Of a DNA stretch of 64,000 bases, positions 34,701-45,400 are shown one piece after another (the stretch's first letter is position 1; every line of letters starts with the position of its first letter). The notes under the pieces are model-generated. The model saw only the letters and a program-made list of their open reading frames with translations, did no database searches and was not told the DNA's origin. Source of the DNA: Ochromonas danica (taxonomy: Eukaryota > Sar > Chrysophyceae > Chromulinales > Chromulinaceae); assembly GCA_015146655.1 (NCBI GenBank), contig VKHL01000080.1, positions 951-64,950 on the forward strand. The letters are read 5' to 3'. Made by a program: the position numbers and the translations under genes.

Positions 34701-36269
34701 AGAAGAAGGCTATGACATGGTCACACCTCCTCCTGCTCCACCTGCTACTGCTCCTCCTCCTCCTGCTACTACTACCTCTACCTCTACCTCATTGAACTAT
34801 GACAACTACTCCTTCCACTTCGCCTTGGCCTATTCCTCTAGACTCACCTCTGTCTGCAAGAACTTCAACAGTCGTGACTCTGGCAGGGTAGCTGTGGCTA
34901 CCTATGTGGGTAGCAGTCGTATGGAAGTGCTGCTAGCCTTCCACCTAGCACAGCCACTACCTGACTACCCCACACACTCCTACGCTTCCTCCTCCACTAC
35001 TAGCTACTACTCTGCCTATGGTAGTAGCAGTAGCAGTAGTAGTAGCTATCAACGTAGTGCTACCACTACCTCAGTAGTGGCAGGAACAGCAGCAGGAGGA
35101 GGAAAGAAGGAGCAGGAGGAGGAGGAGGTAGTGGGTATTGACGTCATCTTCGCTCAGCCTTCTGCGGTGGGAGATAATCGTATCGAGTCATTGGGTATCA
35201 TCCATCGCCTAGCCTTCACTCGTGCACAGGTTGCTACCGTCTCGAAGCTGCACAGAGCTATACGAAGCCTCCTCCTCCTCCCCCTCCTCCACCACTACAA
35301 CTCTACTACCTCCGCCACCTCCTCCACCTCCTTGCTACCCCCTGTGACTCTCTCAACTGCTGAGAAAGATCTCAGTAGGTACTACACGCTGAGGACCAGT
35401 ACTAACAACTACTCGGCAGTGCTAGGACCGGTGCTGGAGCAGCAGGAGGAGGAGGAGGAGGTAGCATGGGCGGGTCTAGCAGCCCTAGGTAGAGAGGTAC
35501 TTGTTATTACCTTGCGCGGGCCTCTACAAGGTAGTACTATAGTTCGTGACTACCTCGACCCTGAGAAGCTAGCTCGTCTTCTACCCTCTGCTATGGAGGA
35601 GCAGGAGGAGGAGGAAGGAGAGAGTAGTAGCAGTGCTATGGAGCAGGAGGAGGAGGTGGGTACAGATGATGAAGACAAGTCCTTCTCTCGCAATACTACT
35701 AGACCTAGATATGATAGCCATGGTAGTAGTGTGATGAAGAAAGAGGGGAAGAAGACACTGCGAGGAGGAGCAGGAGGAGGTAGTGGTAGTAGCAAGTCTC
35801 GTGGTGGTGGCTTGTCAATCTATGACTGCTTGGAGAAGTTCGTGGAGAGAGAGAAGCTAGCCTCCACAGAGACTCTCTACTGCCCCGTGTGCAAGGAGCA
35901 CTTGTCCCCCATCAAGAAGATGGACGTGTACACTACCCCTGACGTGCTCATCCTACACCTCAAGAGATTCCTCTTTGTACCTGGTCAATACTTCGTCCAT
36001 AGAGACAAGATCAATGATGTCGTGGACTTCCCTATCACAGGCTTGGATCTCAGGAAGTTTGTCATAGGCAGAGGTAGTGAAAGAGGTAGTGGTAGTAGTA
36101 GTGTGGAGGAGCAGGAGGATGATAGTCGCTACCTCTATGACCTCTATGCTGTCTCTCATCATATGGGAGGACTAGGAGGAGGACATTACACTGCCACAGC
36201 TTATAACACTGAAGCAAAGAAATGGTAAGAAGAAGCTATTGTAGCTACATTTACATCATAACACATGCT

Positions 36270-36304
<35 letters not shown>

Positions 36305-36501
36305 TGTGTGTCTGTGTGTCTGTGTGTGTGTTTAGGTACTACTTCAACGACTCCTCAGTCAGTGAGACGGAGCCTAGTAGTGCAGTGAATGGTACAGCCT
36401 ATGTGCTCTTCTATCGTAGACGAGGGGCTGCCATGAAATGGGGAGGACTGCTTCCTTCTGCTGAGCCACTGCCTGATGACCCCGACGACGAGCAGAAGTG
36501 A
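31791..36501 (+). CDS. Ubiquitin-specific protease with DUSP domain (USP4/15-like)
   Basis: Exons: 31791-32057, 32125-36224 and 36336-36501, 1510 aa. A DUSP domain comes first (WHPIVYEWFLRWKDFVDF, then YPVRVEAYLCDS), followed by a Ubl-like stretch (YFNKTFTMDKVVEELTQKF). A Tudor-like segment follows (VGDVLDVQDKAKKWYEGRVV...VHFLAWEKDFDE). The peptidase C19 core has NLGNTCFLNSILQCLSH (nucleophile Cys654), GYDQQDAQELLGFLLDGLHE, a CTKC...CPVC zinc site and the His box GGHYTATAYN (His1443). Low-complexity Gly/Glu/Ser/Thr insertions swell the catalytic domain. It removes ubiquitin from proteins; the substrate is unknown. Exon 3 supplies WYYFNDSSVS, the usual Asp/Asn region. The Tudor-like call is moderate; the rest is strong. 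Confidence 0.9.
36271..36333. repeat. (TG)n microsatellite beside a USP 3' splice site
   Basis: About 30 TG/TC dinucleotides in the last intron of the USP gene end 2-4 bases before the TTTAG acceptor (36331-36335). Confidence 0.95.
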
Positions 36502-37620
36502 TTCACTTCAACAACTTGGTAGCAGCTAGTCAGTCTAGTAGCTTGCTAACTAATTGATTGATTGTCTGTCTGACTGTTGGACTATTGGGAGGGTAACTCT
36601 GACTGTTATTATTCTACTACCACTCCCTCCTCTACTGGCCACTAACTCCTCGTACACTACCTCGTTTCTACTACTGTAGTACCTTGTTATCTAGTAGCTG
36701 CTGTCTTATAGTAGATAACCTCTTCTGCTGTAACTGTTATTCTTCTTGTGATGAGAGTTTCTCTGTCCTTTATTACCATTACTACAGTACTGTTGTCCAA
36801 CAGACAGCAGATAGTCTAGTGGTAGTCTACTGTAGTAGTCTAGCACTGTGTGATGAGGTAGTAGTGAGTCTAGCACAACACAGAACTGCTACTAATAACT
36901 GCTCCATGAGTCAATGACTAGCCAATATAAACATCCTTTGAATCAACTATTCAAGACATTATGATGTCTTGTCAATGAGAGAAATTGATAGTTAACTCAA
37001 TGGACTCAGCAGCTACGGTACATGAGCTGAATCATTCATTCTCGCATACAAGTATCATATTATAAATGGTAGCTATGGACTATTTACAGCTGCTAACAGC
37101 TAACATGCTGCAATAATAGTTAATACTAGTCGTACCAAACAAAAGATTGTTGTTGTTATTATAGAAGAATACTTAAGTTAAAATATTATACGATAGATAG
37201 TAATACTGTTAGTATATACTACATGTCCTATCTTATAACTAGACTATTAGATGATAATATTAAAAATAATAATAATAATAGTTGTTATACTTGTAGTAGT
37301 TAATGTCAGTTGTTGGGAGATGATCAAAAAGAATATACTATACCAGATTCGTATATTTTCCTATGATATTGTTTGCTAATCTGTTAGTTACTCGTTCTCT
37401 AAGATACTAAATCTACTAACTGAAGGAACCTCCCTAAAGGATAGTCCAAAGTGTAAGTGGCTTCAAAACAAAATGGAACGCGAGGGTGAGAGAAGAGAAA
37501 TTAACCTCTCGCTTACGAAGGATAGGTTGCTCCTTAGATAGAGCCTGATAATCAACAAGGTGAGTCACAGATTGCTCTGACATGTCGAGTAACAACAAGA
37601 TATGGTAGGTTACCTCATAT
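36502..37620. other. Gene-poor AT-rich stretch
   Basis: 1.1 kb between convergent genes. It is AT-rich, with an (AAT)n tract near 37262-37280 and many TAGT/ACTA blocks. A 77-codon plus frame (36684-36917) has odd composition and no motif. No RNA gene was recognised. Confidence 0.45.
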
Positions 37621-38190
37621 TTATTTCCTCTCCTTATTCTCTTTTTTTGTTGTCTTCACACTAGAAGGATTAGTCTTGCGAGGCTTTTCTTCCTCTTTCT
37701 TGTCCTGTGCTTCTTTAACTAAGAGGGTCAGTTCCGACAGTCCTTCATTGAGCTTTGTGAGGTCAGACTCTCTAAATCCATCTGCTTTAATAAGATATGT
37801 AGCAGCTTGGACCAAGAACGAAGGATTATCTTTCATCTTTCCAATACTGGTATTACAATTCATGCACAAGATTCCTCGAACGGCTCCTGTAGCATGATTG
37901 TGATCCACATGTGAAACTTCGGAGCCAAAAGCCTCTTTACAGATCCCACAGCTTTTTCCTTGAACCTCCAACATTCTGTTGTAGGTTTTCAAGGTAATAC
38001 CGTATGTTCTCATTAGGTAGCAGTGCTTTTGGCAATTTTTACACGAGATCTTTCTTTGCCCACTACCCCTAATTTTGGGTTCAAGACCTTTTTCTTGTTC
38101 AGAAGGAACGAATTCGCCAATAGGGACCTTTTTACCATGATGCAGTGGGCCATTGCAAGTCAGAAATTGCTGTTGCTTTGAACTCCCCAT
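37621..38190 (-). CDS. Endonuclease VII-type HNH nuclease
   Basis: About 189 aa from ATG 38190. The frame stays open to 38247 and an acceptor-like TTCCAG precedes it, so an upstream exon is possible. The domain matches recombination endonuclease VII of phage T4 and relatives (Pfam Endonuclease_7): YGITLKTYNRMLEVQGKSCG, Cys pairs CGIC and CMNC for zinc, the HVDHNHATGAVRG active-site block and the following CMNCNTSIG with Asn. All expected catalytic and zinc residues are visible. An extra N-terminal CKNC pair and a Lys-rich C-terminus (possible nuclear signal) flank it. The family resolves branched DNA in phages, and scattered copies occur in protists and large DNA viruses. The frame looks whole. 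Its role in this host is unknown. Confidence 0.8.
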   Translation of the reverse strand: MGSSKQQQFLTCNGPLHHGKKVPIGEFVPSEQEKGLEPKIRGSGQRKISCKNCQKHCYLMRTYGITLKTYNRMLEVQGKSCGICKEAFGSEVSHVDHNHATGAVRGILCMNCNTSIGKMKDNPSFLVQAATYLIKADGFRESDLTKLNEGLSELTLLVKEAQDKKEEEKPRKTNPSSVKTTKKENKERK

Positions 38191-38247
38191 ACTCAATTTT
38201 TGAGTATTGTAATTGAGTTCGCTGGAAGGAGAAGAAGTGAGAAGCAA

Positions 38248-39727
38248 GTTAGTGCTACTGTTAGCTTATCTGCTTAGGACTTGTTGAGTTGGTTGTGGGA
38301 CTTGTTCAAACTTGAAAAGAATGGAATGGAATGCCATAACAAGAACAGTGCGGGAGGGAGGGCGGGGCAACACAAACCAAAAGAACCTGCTGACGTCACC
38401 AACGAAGAAGTTCTAGAAGTTCTGTAGTGCGCACGAGAAAGGAGTCCGACGTCGGGTTGTCAATCACATTTGGGTTGTATTTATACTTGGGGTTGTCTCT
38501 GTTGGCGGAAATGAATTATGCAAATTACCCTGCATAAGAGTGAATGAATCCGCGTCGATTGGGAACTATTAGAAGAACTTGAAGAAAATATTCGACCCTT
38601 CAGAGATCCCCTGGATTGCGATGATCTATTGGTGAACGAGCTACTGAACAAATTTCTAATTTTGCTCATCACTGATTATCTTGTGGCAGAAGAAGAAGAA
38701 GTTGACGGAAATGAAGACGAAGATCGCTTGGAAACCGTACAGCTGCTGGTAATGCTGACGATTCTTCATAATAATACCCCAAAGCTCATCATCCCAACCC
38801 CAATCCAGCGATCAGTGATCTCCTTTGAGTCTTTCTATGATGCCGAGTACAATTCGGTTTTCTACTGTCAACTGTGAGATACTCTTCAAAGAGTTACAAT
38901 TCCCTCCTCGCTAGATCGTTGGAAAAGAGACACTTGATCGTTGGAATGAGGTTTGGGCATGTCAAATGCTATTTCCTGCTGTGCAACGAGTAGAATTGTT
39001 AAGATTACAGCAAACAGATGTGCCTGCTGTTGTTAGAGTAGCAGTGTTTAAACTAGCTCGCTGCTGTCTCCAATCCTCATCAGCTACACTCTATTTCCTC
39101 TGCCCGCCCCCTTCTATTCGCTCTTTACAATCCCTTTATAGGTTGACTTGCAGGGACATTGTCTTGAAAAGTCGCTTGCAGGGACATCTGATCAATTCCA
39201 AGTCTTTCTCTTCTGCCTTTCCTTTTTCATGTAGCTTGTGATACAATCGCTTCTCTCGACTCAGAGAGCAATAGTATGCTAAAGATACAGCTTGGGCACC
39301 TTTTGTGGTGGTGAAGAATCGAAGAAAGACGTGATCAAATCATTGAGATTATGTGTTTTCAAAAAGACAAGAGATTCACTTCCGCTGCATCCGCGCCAAC
39401 TCCCGGGATTCGCCAAATTTCCGCAAACACCCACACACATTTCTCTGTCCCTTCTGCAATGAAGAACTCTCAAGACATCTTCATATCCTTCAATGTCATT
39501 CAATCATGTCCATCACAGACTATGTCATAATTTAACTCTAGACTAACTGATAAGAAGATAATACCTCTACCTCTACCTAATAATACTACTAGTAGTAACA
39601 GTTAACAGTTAAGCTTAATTCTTCTGACACAACCAACAATCATTTTACTTTCAACAATTCAAGAGCTGTGATCAAAGCATAAATCCTCCTCGTTATACAA
39701 GTCAATTTATTATAGTCTATCATCATC
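38248..39727. other. Stretch with possible exons of an unidentified plus-strand gene
   Basis: Three plus-strand pieces look coding in composition. 38575-38873 includes EELEENIRPFRDPLDCDDLL and LNKFLILLITDYLVAEEEE. 38912-39100 includes VWACQMLFPAVQRVELLRLQ. 39353-39535 includes a C2H2-like CPFCNEELSRHLHILQCH. I could not join them with consistent splice phases: a 39-bp GT...AG gap at 38874-38912 fits poorly. They may be exons of one gene or a decayed gene. No family is recognised. Confidence 0.3.
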
Positions 39728-40322
39728 ATGAGTTCTTCTTCTTCTTTGTCTGTGGAAGATTTGATTACCAGAAATGAAGACTATTTTCTATCTCAATCAC
39801 AAGATCAACTCATTGACAGTTTGATGGTCTTGATCAACCATATCAAAGATCATCTCGACAGTAACAGTTCCAGTGCCAATGTGGTGGTGAATGTGACTGG
39901 AAAGAAAAGACCTGTCAGTGAAGTTCAGAGTAGTACTCCTCCTGCTCCTGTTGATGTTAGTGGTACTGTAGAAAAGCTGAGAACAATAATTCAAAAACAA
40001 ATCAAATCTCAATTGAAATGGAAAGCAAGTTGTAAAGTTGGCAAAGCTCAAGGTCTGTGTGGAAGTGAGGAAATATTCAGAGCATTAATGAAGTCCAAGC
40101 CTCTCATAGCTGGTAAGAACTCCCCCTGACCTGTCCCTCCTGTCAGACTAGGTAGGCTGTCATCCTCTTCTGACTACCACTGACCCTCTCTTCCCTTCCT
40201 GTGTAATAGATAACTTTATTGACTTGGTGAACTCTGGCTTGCACTTTCATAGTGTCATTCCCAACTTCTTCATGAACCAGTCGTCGTCGTCAACTGCTTC
40301 TTCTTGTTGTAGCTTGTGTTAA
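39728..40322 (+). CDS. Small Ser-rich protein with C-terminal CaaX-like CSLC
   Basis: Exons: 39728-40112 and 40210-40322, 165 aa. The ATG is preceded by an AT-rich leader, and the splice sites (GCTG|GTAAGA, TAATAG|AT) restore frame. The first half is acidic and helical (SVEDLITRNEDYFLSQSQDQ, LIDSLMVLINHIKDHL). The middle is basic (KLRTIIQKQIKSQLKWKASC), then NFIDLVNSGLHFHSVIPNFF. It ends Ser-rich with CCSLC; the last four residues CSLC fit a CaaX box and could be prenylated, with a second Cys adjacent. No family is recognised. Confidence 0.55.
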
Positions 40323-41059
40323 AAAAGCATGCTTTCACTTGACGATCATTTATTGATGTTTACTTATTATGCATTCATTCATTAGTTTAATAGAGAAGAG
40401 AATATCACGAAGTGTCATCACTATGATAGACTCACTCTTTGACTTTTCGCAGTTGGCAGTGTGTGTCGATGCCATTCACTGTGTCTGTTCTTCGCAACGC
40501 TTCCAGTTCGTATCATGAGTTCTACTGGTGATGACAGTCTTGGTGGTGCCATCCTTAGCCACATAGTCTAATAGGTGTATTGAGTGTTAGGCTTTGGTCA
40601 ACCAGTACCAGCAGGTGCATTGTTAGTCACCTCAAAGAGTAAGGAAAGTGTAGATCATTGTAGAAGCCTTAGATATCTTCAACTGCCACAGTCTCACCCA
40701 GAAGATTGTTAAGAAGTGATTGTTGTGGACCACTTGCAATGGCATCGATGGCTAGCTGACAGTCAGACGCATCGATCCCACCGTCCAGATATCCTCTCAG
40801 TCATCATAGTAAGAGCTCATCAGCTCGGAAAATTCAATAATATTGGTTGTCATCAGTCTTCATCTTTTCCTCTAGGAGTTCCTATTTATTTATGAAAGAC
40901 AACAGATTTTGCCACCAATTTCCCAGGTTTAGCCACCAATTTCCCAGGTTTAGCCACGACTGGTCTAGGTGGCTAAATCTGGGAAATTGGTCTTCTCTGC
41001 CAATGCCATTGTCAGCGTAGTAGTGGTAGTCTAGTACTAGTACATGATACGTGTGGGAG
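40323..41059. other. Intergenic with a strong hairpin and a possible minus-strand remnant
   Basis: On the minus strand between about 40670 and 40795 there is a 40-codon frame with natural composition (LDGGIDASDCQLAIDAIASG...ETVAVEDI) that ends at a stop, bounded by disrupted sequence. It may be the last exon of a lost gene. A hairpin at 40936-40990 is listed separately. Nothing else was recognised. Confidence 0.35.
40911..40990. repeat. 21-bp tandem duplication plus near-perfect inverted repeat
   Basis: GCCACCAATTTCCCAGGTTTA occurs at 40911-40931 and again at 40932-40952. The arm CCAATTTCCCAGGTTTAGCC (40936-40956, 21 bp) pairs with 40970-40990 with one mismatch around a 13-base loop. This would be a stable stem in DNA or RNA, or the relic of a small palindromic repeat. 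Confidence 0.85.
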
Positions 41060-42040
41060 ATGATAGAAGAGTCTTCCACCTATCTTGAAGACTTCCTTCT
41101 TTCTCTTGAGAACTTGCCTAACAATGTCCGCAGAGAATGTGAACTGGTAACAACTACGACTACCCTCCTCCTCCTCCTCCTCCTCCACCTCCTCCTCCAC
41201 CTCATGCTTACTACCTACTTCTTGTAATAGATGAAAGAACTTGATCGAGAAGTGCTAGAGATGAGCAAAGAGCTCTCAGACTTGGAATCAACCTACCTCG
41301 ACAACCTACAGAAGATCACCTCCTCCTCCTCCTCCTCCTCCTCCACTACCCATCATGACGAAGAAGAGGTAGTTAACTTAAAACAACAAAACCTCAAGAT
41401 GCGACAAGACATCACTTTACTGACTGATCGCTCTCTGTCCAAGTTGTCCGAGAAGAAGGCTATCGCTCTCAATCTCATTCGCATCTGTCAGCAGTTCTCT
41501 CAGAAGCTAGACAGTGACCTCGTGCTATTCGAGGCTGACCTCAAAGGGGTAGGGGACTATGAAGCACCTCCTGGTATCCCTCCTGAGACTGAGGTTGCCT
41601 TCTCTGTGACAGCTGAGAGTAGTCATGGTAATGATGGAGGAGTAGCAGGAGGAGGAGGAGGAGGTAGTGGAGGAGGTATAGTAGGGACACTCATTCTAGG
41701 CTCAATCATTCAATATCGCAGTGAGATAGCCTCTTATGACATCCTTGATGTCGATGACAAGCAGAAGTATACCATCCCTGAAGGACAGGTTCATCTACTG
41801 GGTCAGATGGATCTGGTAGCCAATGGTAACAAGAAGCTGTCCAAGGGGGATCGCATCTATGCCCTCTACCCAGACACTACCATCTTCTACCCTGCTCTAG
41901 TCATCCAAGCACCAAGAAGAAATGCTCTCAATGCAGAAGCTATTGTAGTAGTTCAGTTTGAAGGAGATGAAGATCCGACTACTGGACTAGTACCCAATCG
42001 AATTGTTCAGTTGAAGTATACCTTGAGATTCCCACCTTAG
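41060..42040 (+). CDS. ING-like N-terminus fused to SGF29 tandem Tudor
   Basis: Exons: 41060-41146 and 41231-42040, 298 aa. The N-terminus is like the ING histone-binding module: TYLEDFLLSLENLPNNVRRE followed by CELMKELDREVLEMSKELSD, matching the family pattern YLEDYLxxLxxLPxxLxRxxxLxxELD. A Ser run and a coiled-coil stretch lead to a Gly-rich linker. The C-terminal 130 residues match the SGF29 tandem Tudor: GSIIQYRSEIASYDILDVDD, EGQVHLLG, and then YALYPDTTIFYPALVIQAPR, which contains the aromatic H3K4me3-binding strand pattern. SGF29 recruits the SAGA acetyltransferase to H3K4me3 chromatin. Total length equals human SGF29 (293). Domain calls are from motifs; the ING likeness of the N-terminus is the less certain part. 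Confidence 0.8.
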
Positions 42041-42415
42041 AGGTATAGTATGTGCTGCTACCACCTCAGAGATATCATCTACTACTACTAGTTAGAATAG
42101 GGATGGAGTAGATGGTGTAGAGTAGTGATAGTCGAGTAGCTTGGTATAGTAGTCTAGTCTAGTTAGTCTTCAGGGACACAGAAGTGTGAGGAGGTGTCCA
42201 CTGATGAGACTGGTTACTACTATTGGTAGTGTAATGTTTTTATAATACTGTAATTGTTGGATGTCAATCAATACATTAGATCTCACCTTGATCGTCAAGA
42301 TGCAGTGATTAGCTCTAGCACTATTCACACATCTCTTCGCGCTTAGACTATCATACATTGCTTACACAGTTTGCGAGGTTCCTATCATTACACAGTAGCA
42401 ACATCACCATGAGGT
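42041..42415. other. Intergenic between convergent genes
   Basis: AT-rich with TAGT/CTAGT repeats. The minus frame at 42170-42358 shows no motif. Probably 3' UTRs only. Confidence 0.4.
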
Positions 42416-45400
42416 TCATTTCTTCTTCTTGGAAGACTTCTTGAGACCATCTTGCTGAATTCTCACTTCAGAGGAAATGAAAGGGATAGCGCTGGTGGCT
42501 TCGATTTGGAAGCCATCATAGGGAATCTGTGGTTTACTCTCAGGGCATACCTTGGCAACAACGTTGAGCGATATCGTGTGGCCAAGGTAGACCATATCTG
42601 AACTGTCTGTGATAGGCGTCTCTGTGTGTCGATTGACAAAACCGATCTTGAAAGATGAAACTCTGGTGATATTGCAGAACCCTGCTTGAGAGAGAAAGGT
42701 CTCAAGAATGGTGAAGTCAAATCCCACCTACCATAACCATCACTCATGAAATAACACAATCAACGTAGTAGGTTACTATGAGAAAGCCTTACATAGTGAT
42801 AGTCATGCTCGTCAGATTGTGCTCCATAGATCATCCTCGTAACCATCCATCGCTGTTCTAAGGTTAGCTTCTCCGATAGATACAATCTAACGAGCACAAG
42901 GGTTTTAGATGGTGAGTATTGCTAGTCAAAGAAAGATGAGGTCAACATACTAACCTGGTGAGAACAGCAAGATCTGGCACTGAGACCAAAAGAATACCAC
43001 CAGGTCGCAAGACTCTGAACCATTCGTTCAATACATCAACCAACATATTATCACCAAACGAGCTATGTTCTAAAGTATGTGAGGTATAAATAGCAGAGAC
43101 GGAGCTATCGGGCAGGCCGTAGAGGTTATGCATAGGTCGATGAATGTCAGGTACAAAAGAAGCAACAAGAGCTCCACCCTGTATTGTCAGAAAAGCAAGG
43201 CAAGAATCAAGAACAAGAGGCTTATACTGTTGCAACAATCAGGATGCTTACCGGGAAGTTGACGTTCAGCCAGTCACGAGCTGGTTGAATGCCTCCAATA
43301 TTCAAGAGAATAAGTCTGCCGTCGAAGATTTCGTCAGGAATGGGTGGCCAAGTATCTCCATTCCCTTCCTCATTGCCCTTCCTACTTTTCATGGAAGAGG
43401 GAGCTGCATGGTACTGTTTGCTATTCACTTCACCACCACCACCACCACGTACAGAAGTTGAAGTTGTAGCTGTAGAGAAAGAAGTAGGAAAGAAGGAAGA
43501 CTCATCCGTATAAACCTGCTCTACTGGAGTCAGTCCCTGCTTTTGCACTGCTCTGCTTGTACATTGGATGATGTGGTAGCTACTGTTCTTCTCCTTCCAG
43601 ATACCAGAATACTGACTGTCCTTGAGCACCGTTGAGATGTAACGTGCCTCATAGATTGCTTGTATCAAATGTGTAAAGGATTTCGTATAGAACCTTGTAT
43701 CGAAGAGTACAGATGAGCGTCTCAACTTCCAGAGCTGCTGACGCCAAACTGCAAGGCGGTGGTAGACATTGGACACACCCTTACCACCTCCTTTGCTGTT
43801 ACTATTGCCAGCCTCATTAGATTGTGTAGCGGTCTTCTTGCTACTATCTTCGGTTTCTTTCTTCTGTTCCTTCTGTATTCCAGGAAACGATGGGTTCTTC
43901 CTTGTCCACTTCCGACTCCTCCTGCTCTTACTGCTTCTTAGAGTATCATCATCGCGCAGAATAGCCAACACAAGGTCCTCATAATCTTTTAAACTGACAG
44001 CAAGCCCAGTAGAACTATCTAATCCAGCAGCTATTGACTGACCAGCACGACTTGAGGATTGAGATTGGTACGCGAAGGAGACTGTGGGTATTCCCGCCCA
44101 CTGGGCATCCAAACCAGTTGTATGGCCATTCTTAACAAAGGTGTCCAATGCCAGGTCTAGAGCTGTCTTTGTCTGCAGATGGTCGATCCAGGGTGATTGT
44201 TCGACGGCAAGTAGCTGGAAGGGAGAGATACCATAAAGACGAGCCAGAGAGAGGAGGTGAGGAATAGCTTGTTGATGGCCTGCATATTGAAAGAAAACTA
44301 AGACACTCTCTGGAAAGTAGGAGAGGATTTGCATCCAAACTTGGAAAATTAAAGGATCCATCTTCTGAGAATTCGACAATGTACCGAATATCAAGGAAGA
44401 TGAAGAACGGGAGAATGAGTTTTGGATTTTCAACAATCGTTCCAAGTGAGTAACGTGTTCATCTTCACTTGCACCTCCTTCTGCTGCCAATTGAGAGATA
44501 TTGCGCATAAAGCTCATATGAACCTCTCGATTAATCGGTAGTACATCAGAGTTGCTTCTCCCTAACCTCTCATTACCAACATGTCCTTGCAGCTGAGCAA
44601 AATCGTTAACTATGTATGAAGGTGGAATATAAGCTAATGCTTCTGAATAATGTCCGCGATGCTCTGGTGGTGAAGCCACTGGATCACTAATATAATAATC
44701 GATAAAAGCTGCACCAGTGGTTGTAGGAAGTCCCAAGAATGATATCTGAATTGGGGCTGGTCGATGGGCCAAAATGGATAATCCAGAATACATTGTATGA
44801 CCATTCAAATCAATCATGATATCAATCTCATGACGTGCTATAGCTAAAGCAGCTTCACGCAAATTCATCTGTGTGAGATAATGGAAGTAACCTGGTCGAC
44901 TATTGGAGATATTTTCTCCCCACCATGAAATCTTGGTCTGAAGGGAGAAACAATGTAACTCAACGATACTGTCATTCCAAAAGGAAGCAATCATACCACG
45001 AATTAAAGATGAAACTGGGTGCACACCAAAGTCAGAGGATAATAATCCTATCTTAACTCGATGATTCTTCTTCTGTGCTAACTGGAAGTGATCAGGTGAT
45101 TGGAGTGTCATTCTATCTCCATAAGGTATGAGAGGTAAGACATCCATTCGTGCAGCTGGTGCTAACTTTGTCAATAGGCAGAAGATCTCCCCAGGAAGAT
45201 CAGTGTACTCTATACCACCATTAGAATCAATTGGACAGGTATGTCCCTCCTGTTGACATTGTATGCCTAACTCCTCTAAAACAGATGTGAACAAATCAAA
45301 ACTTTTCCAATCTGCACTCCATCCTTTTGTCCTTATTAACCTTGGTATAGCCATATTATCACCTAGTTGATAAGCCTTATTAAATGCTTCTATAGCTTTA

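Noticed and set aside
38405-38423. Heat-shock-element-like GAAGTTCTAGAAGTTC
   Set aside because: TTCTAGAA gives one correct pair, but the outer GAA and TTC are one base out of phase, so three correctly spaced units are lacking.
43144-43513. Plus-strand frames within the OGT-methyltransferase locus
   Set aside because: They lie opposite verified exons and splice junctions of the minus-strand gene and have biased composition.
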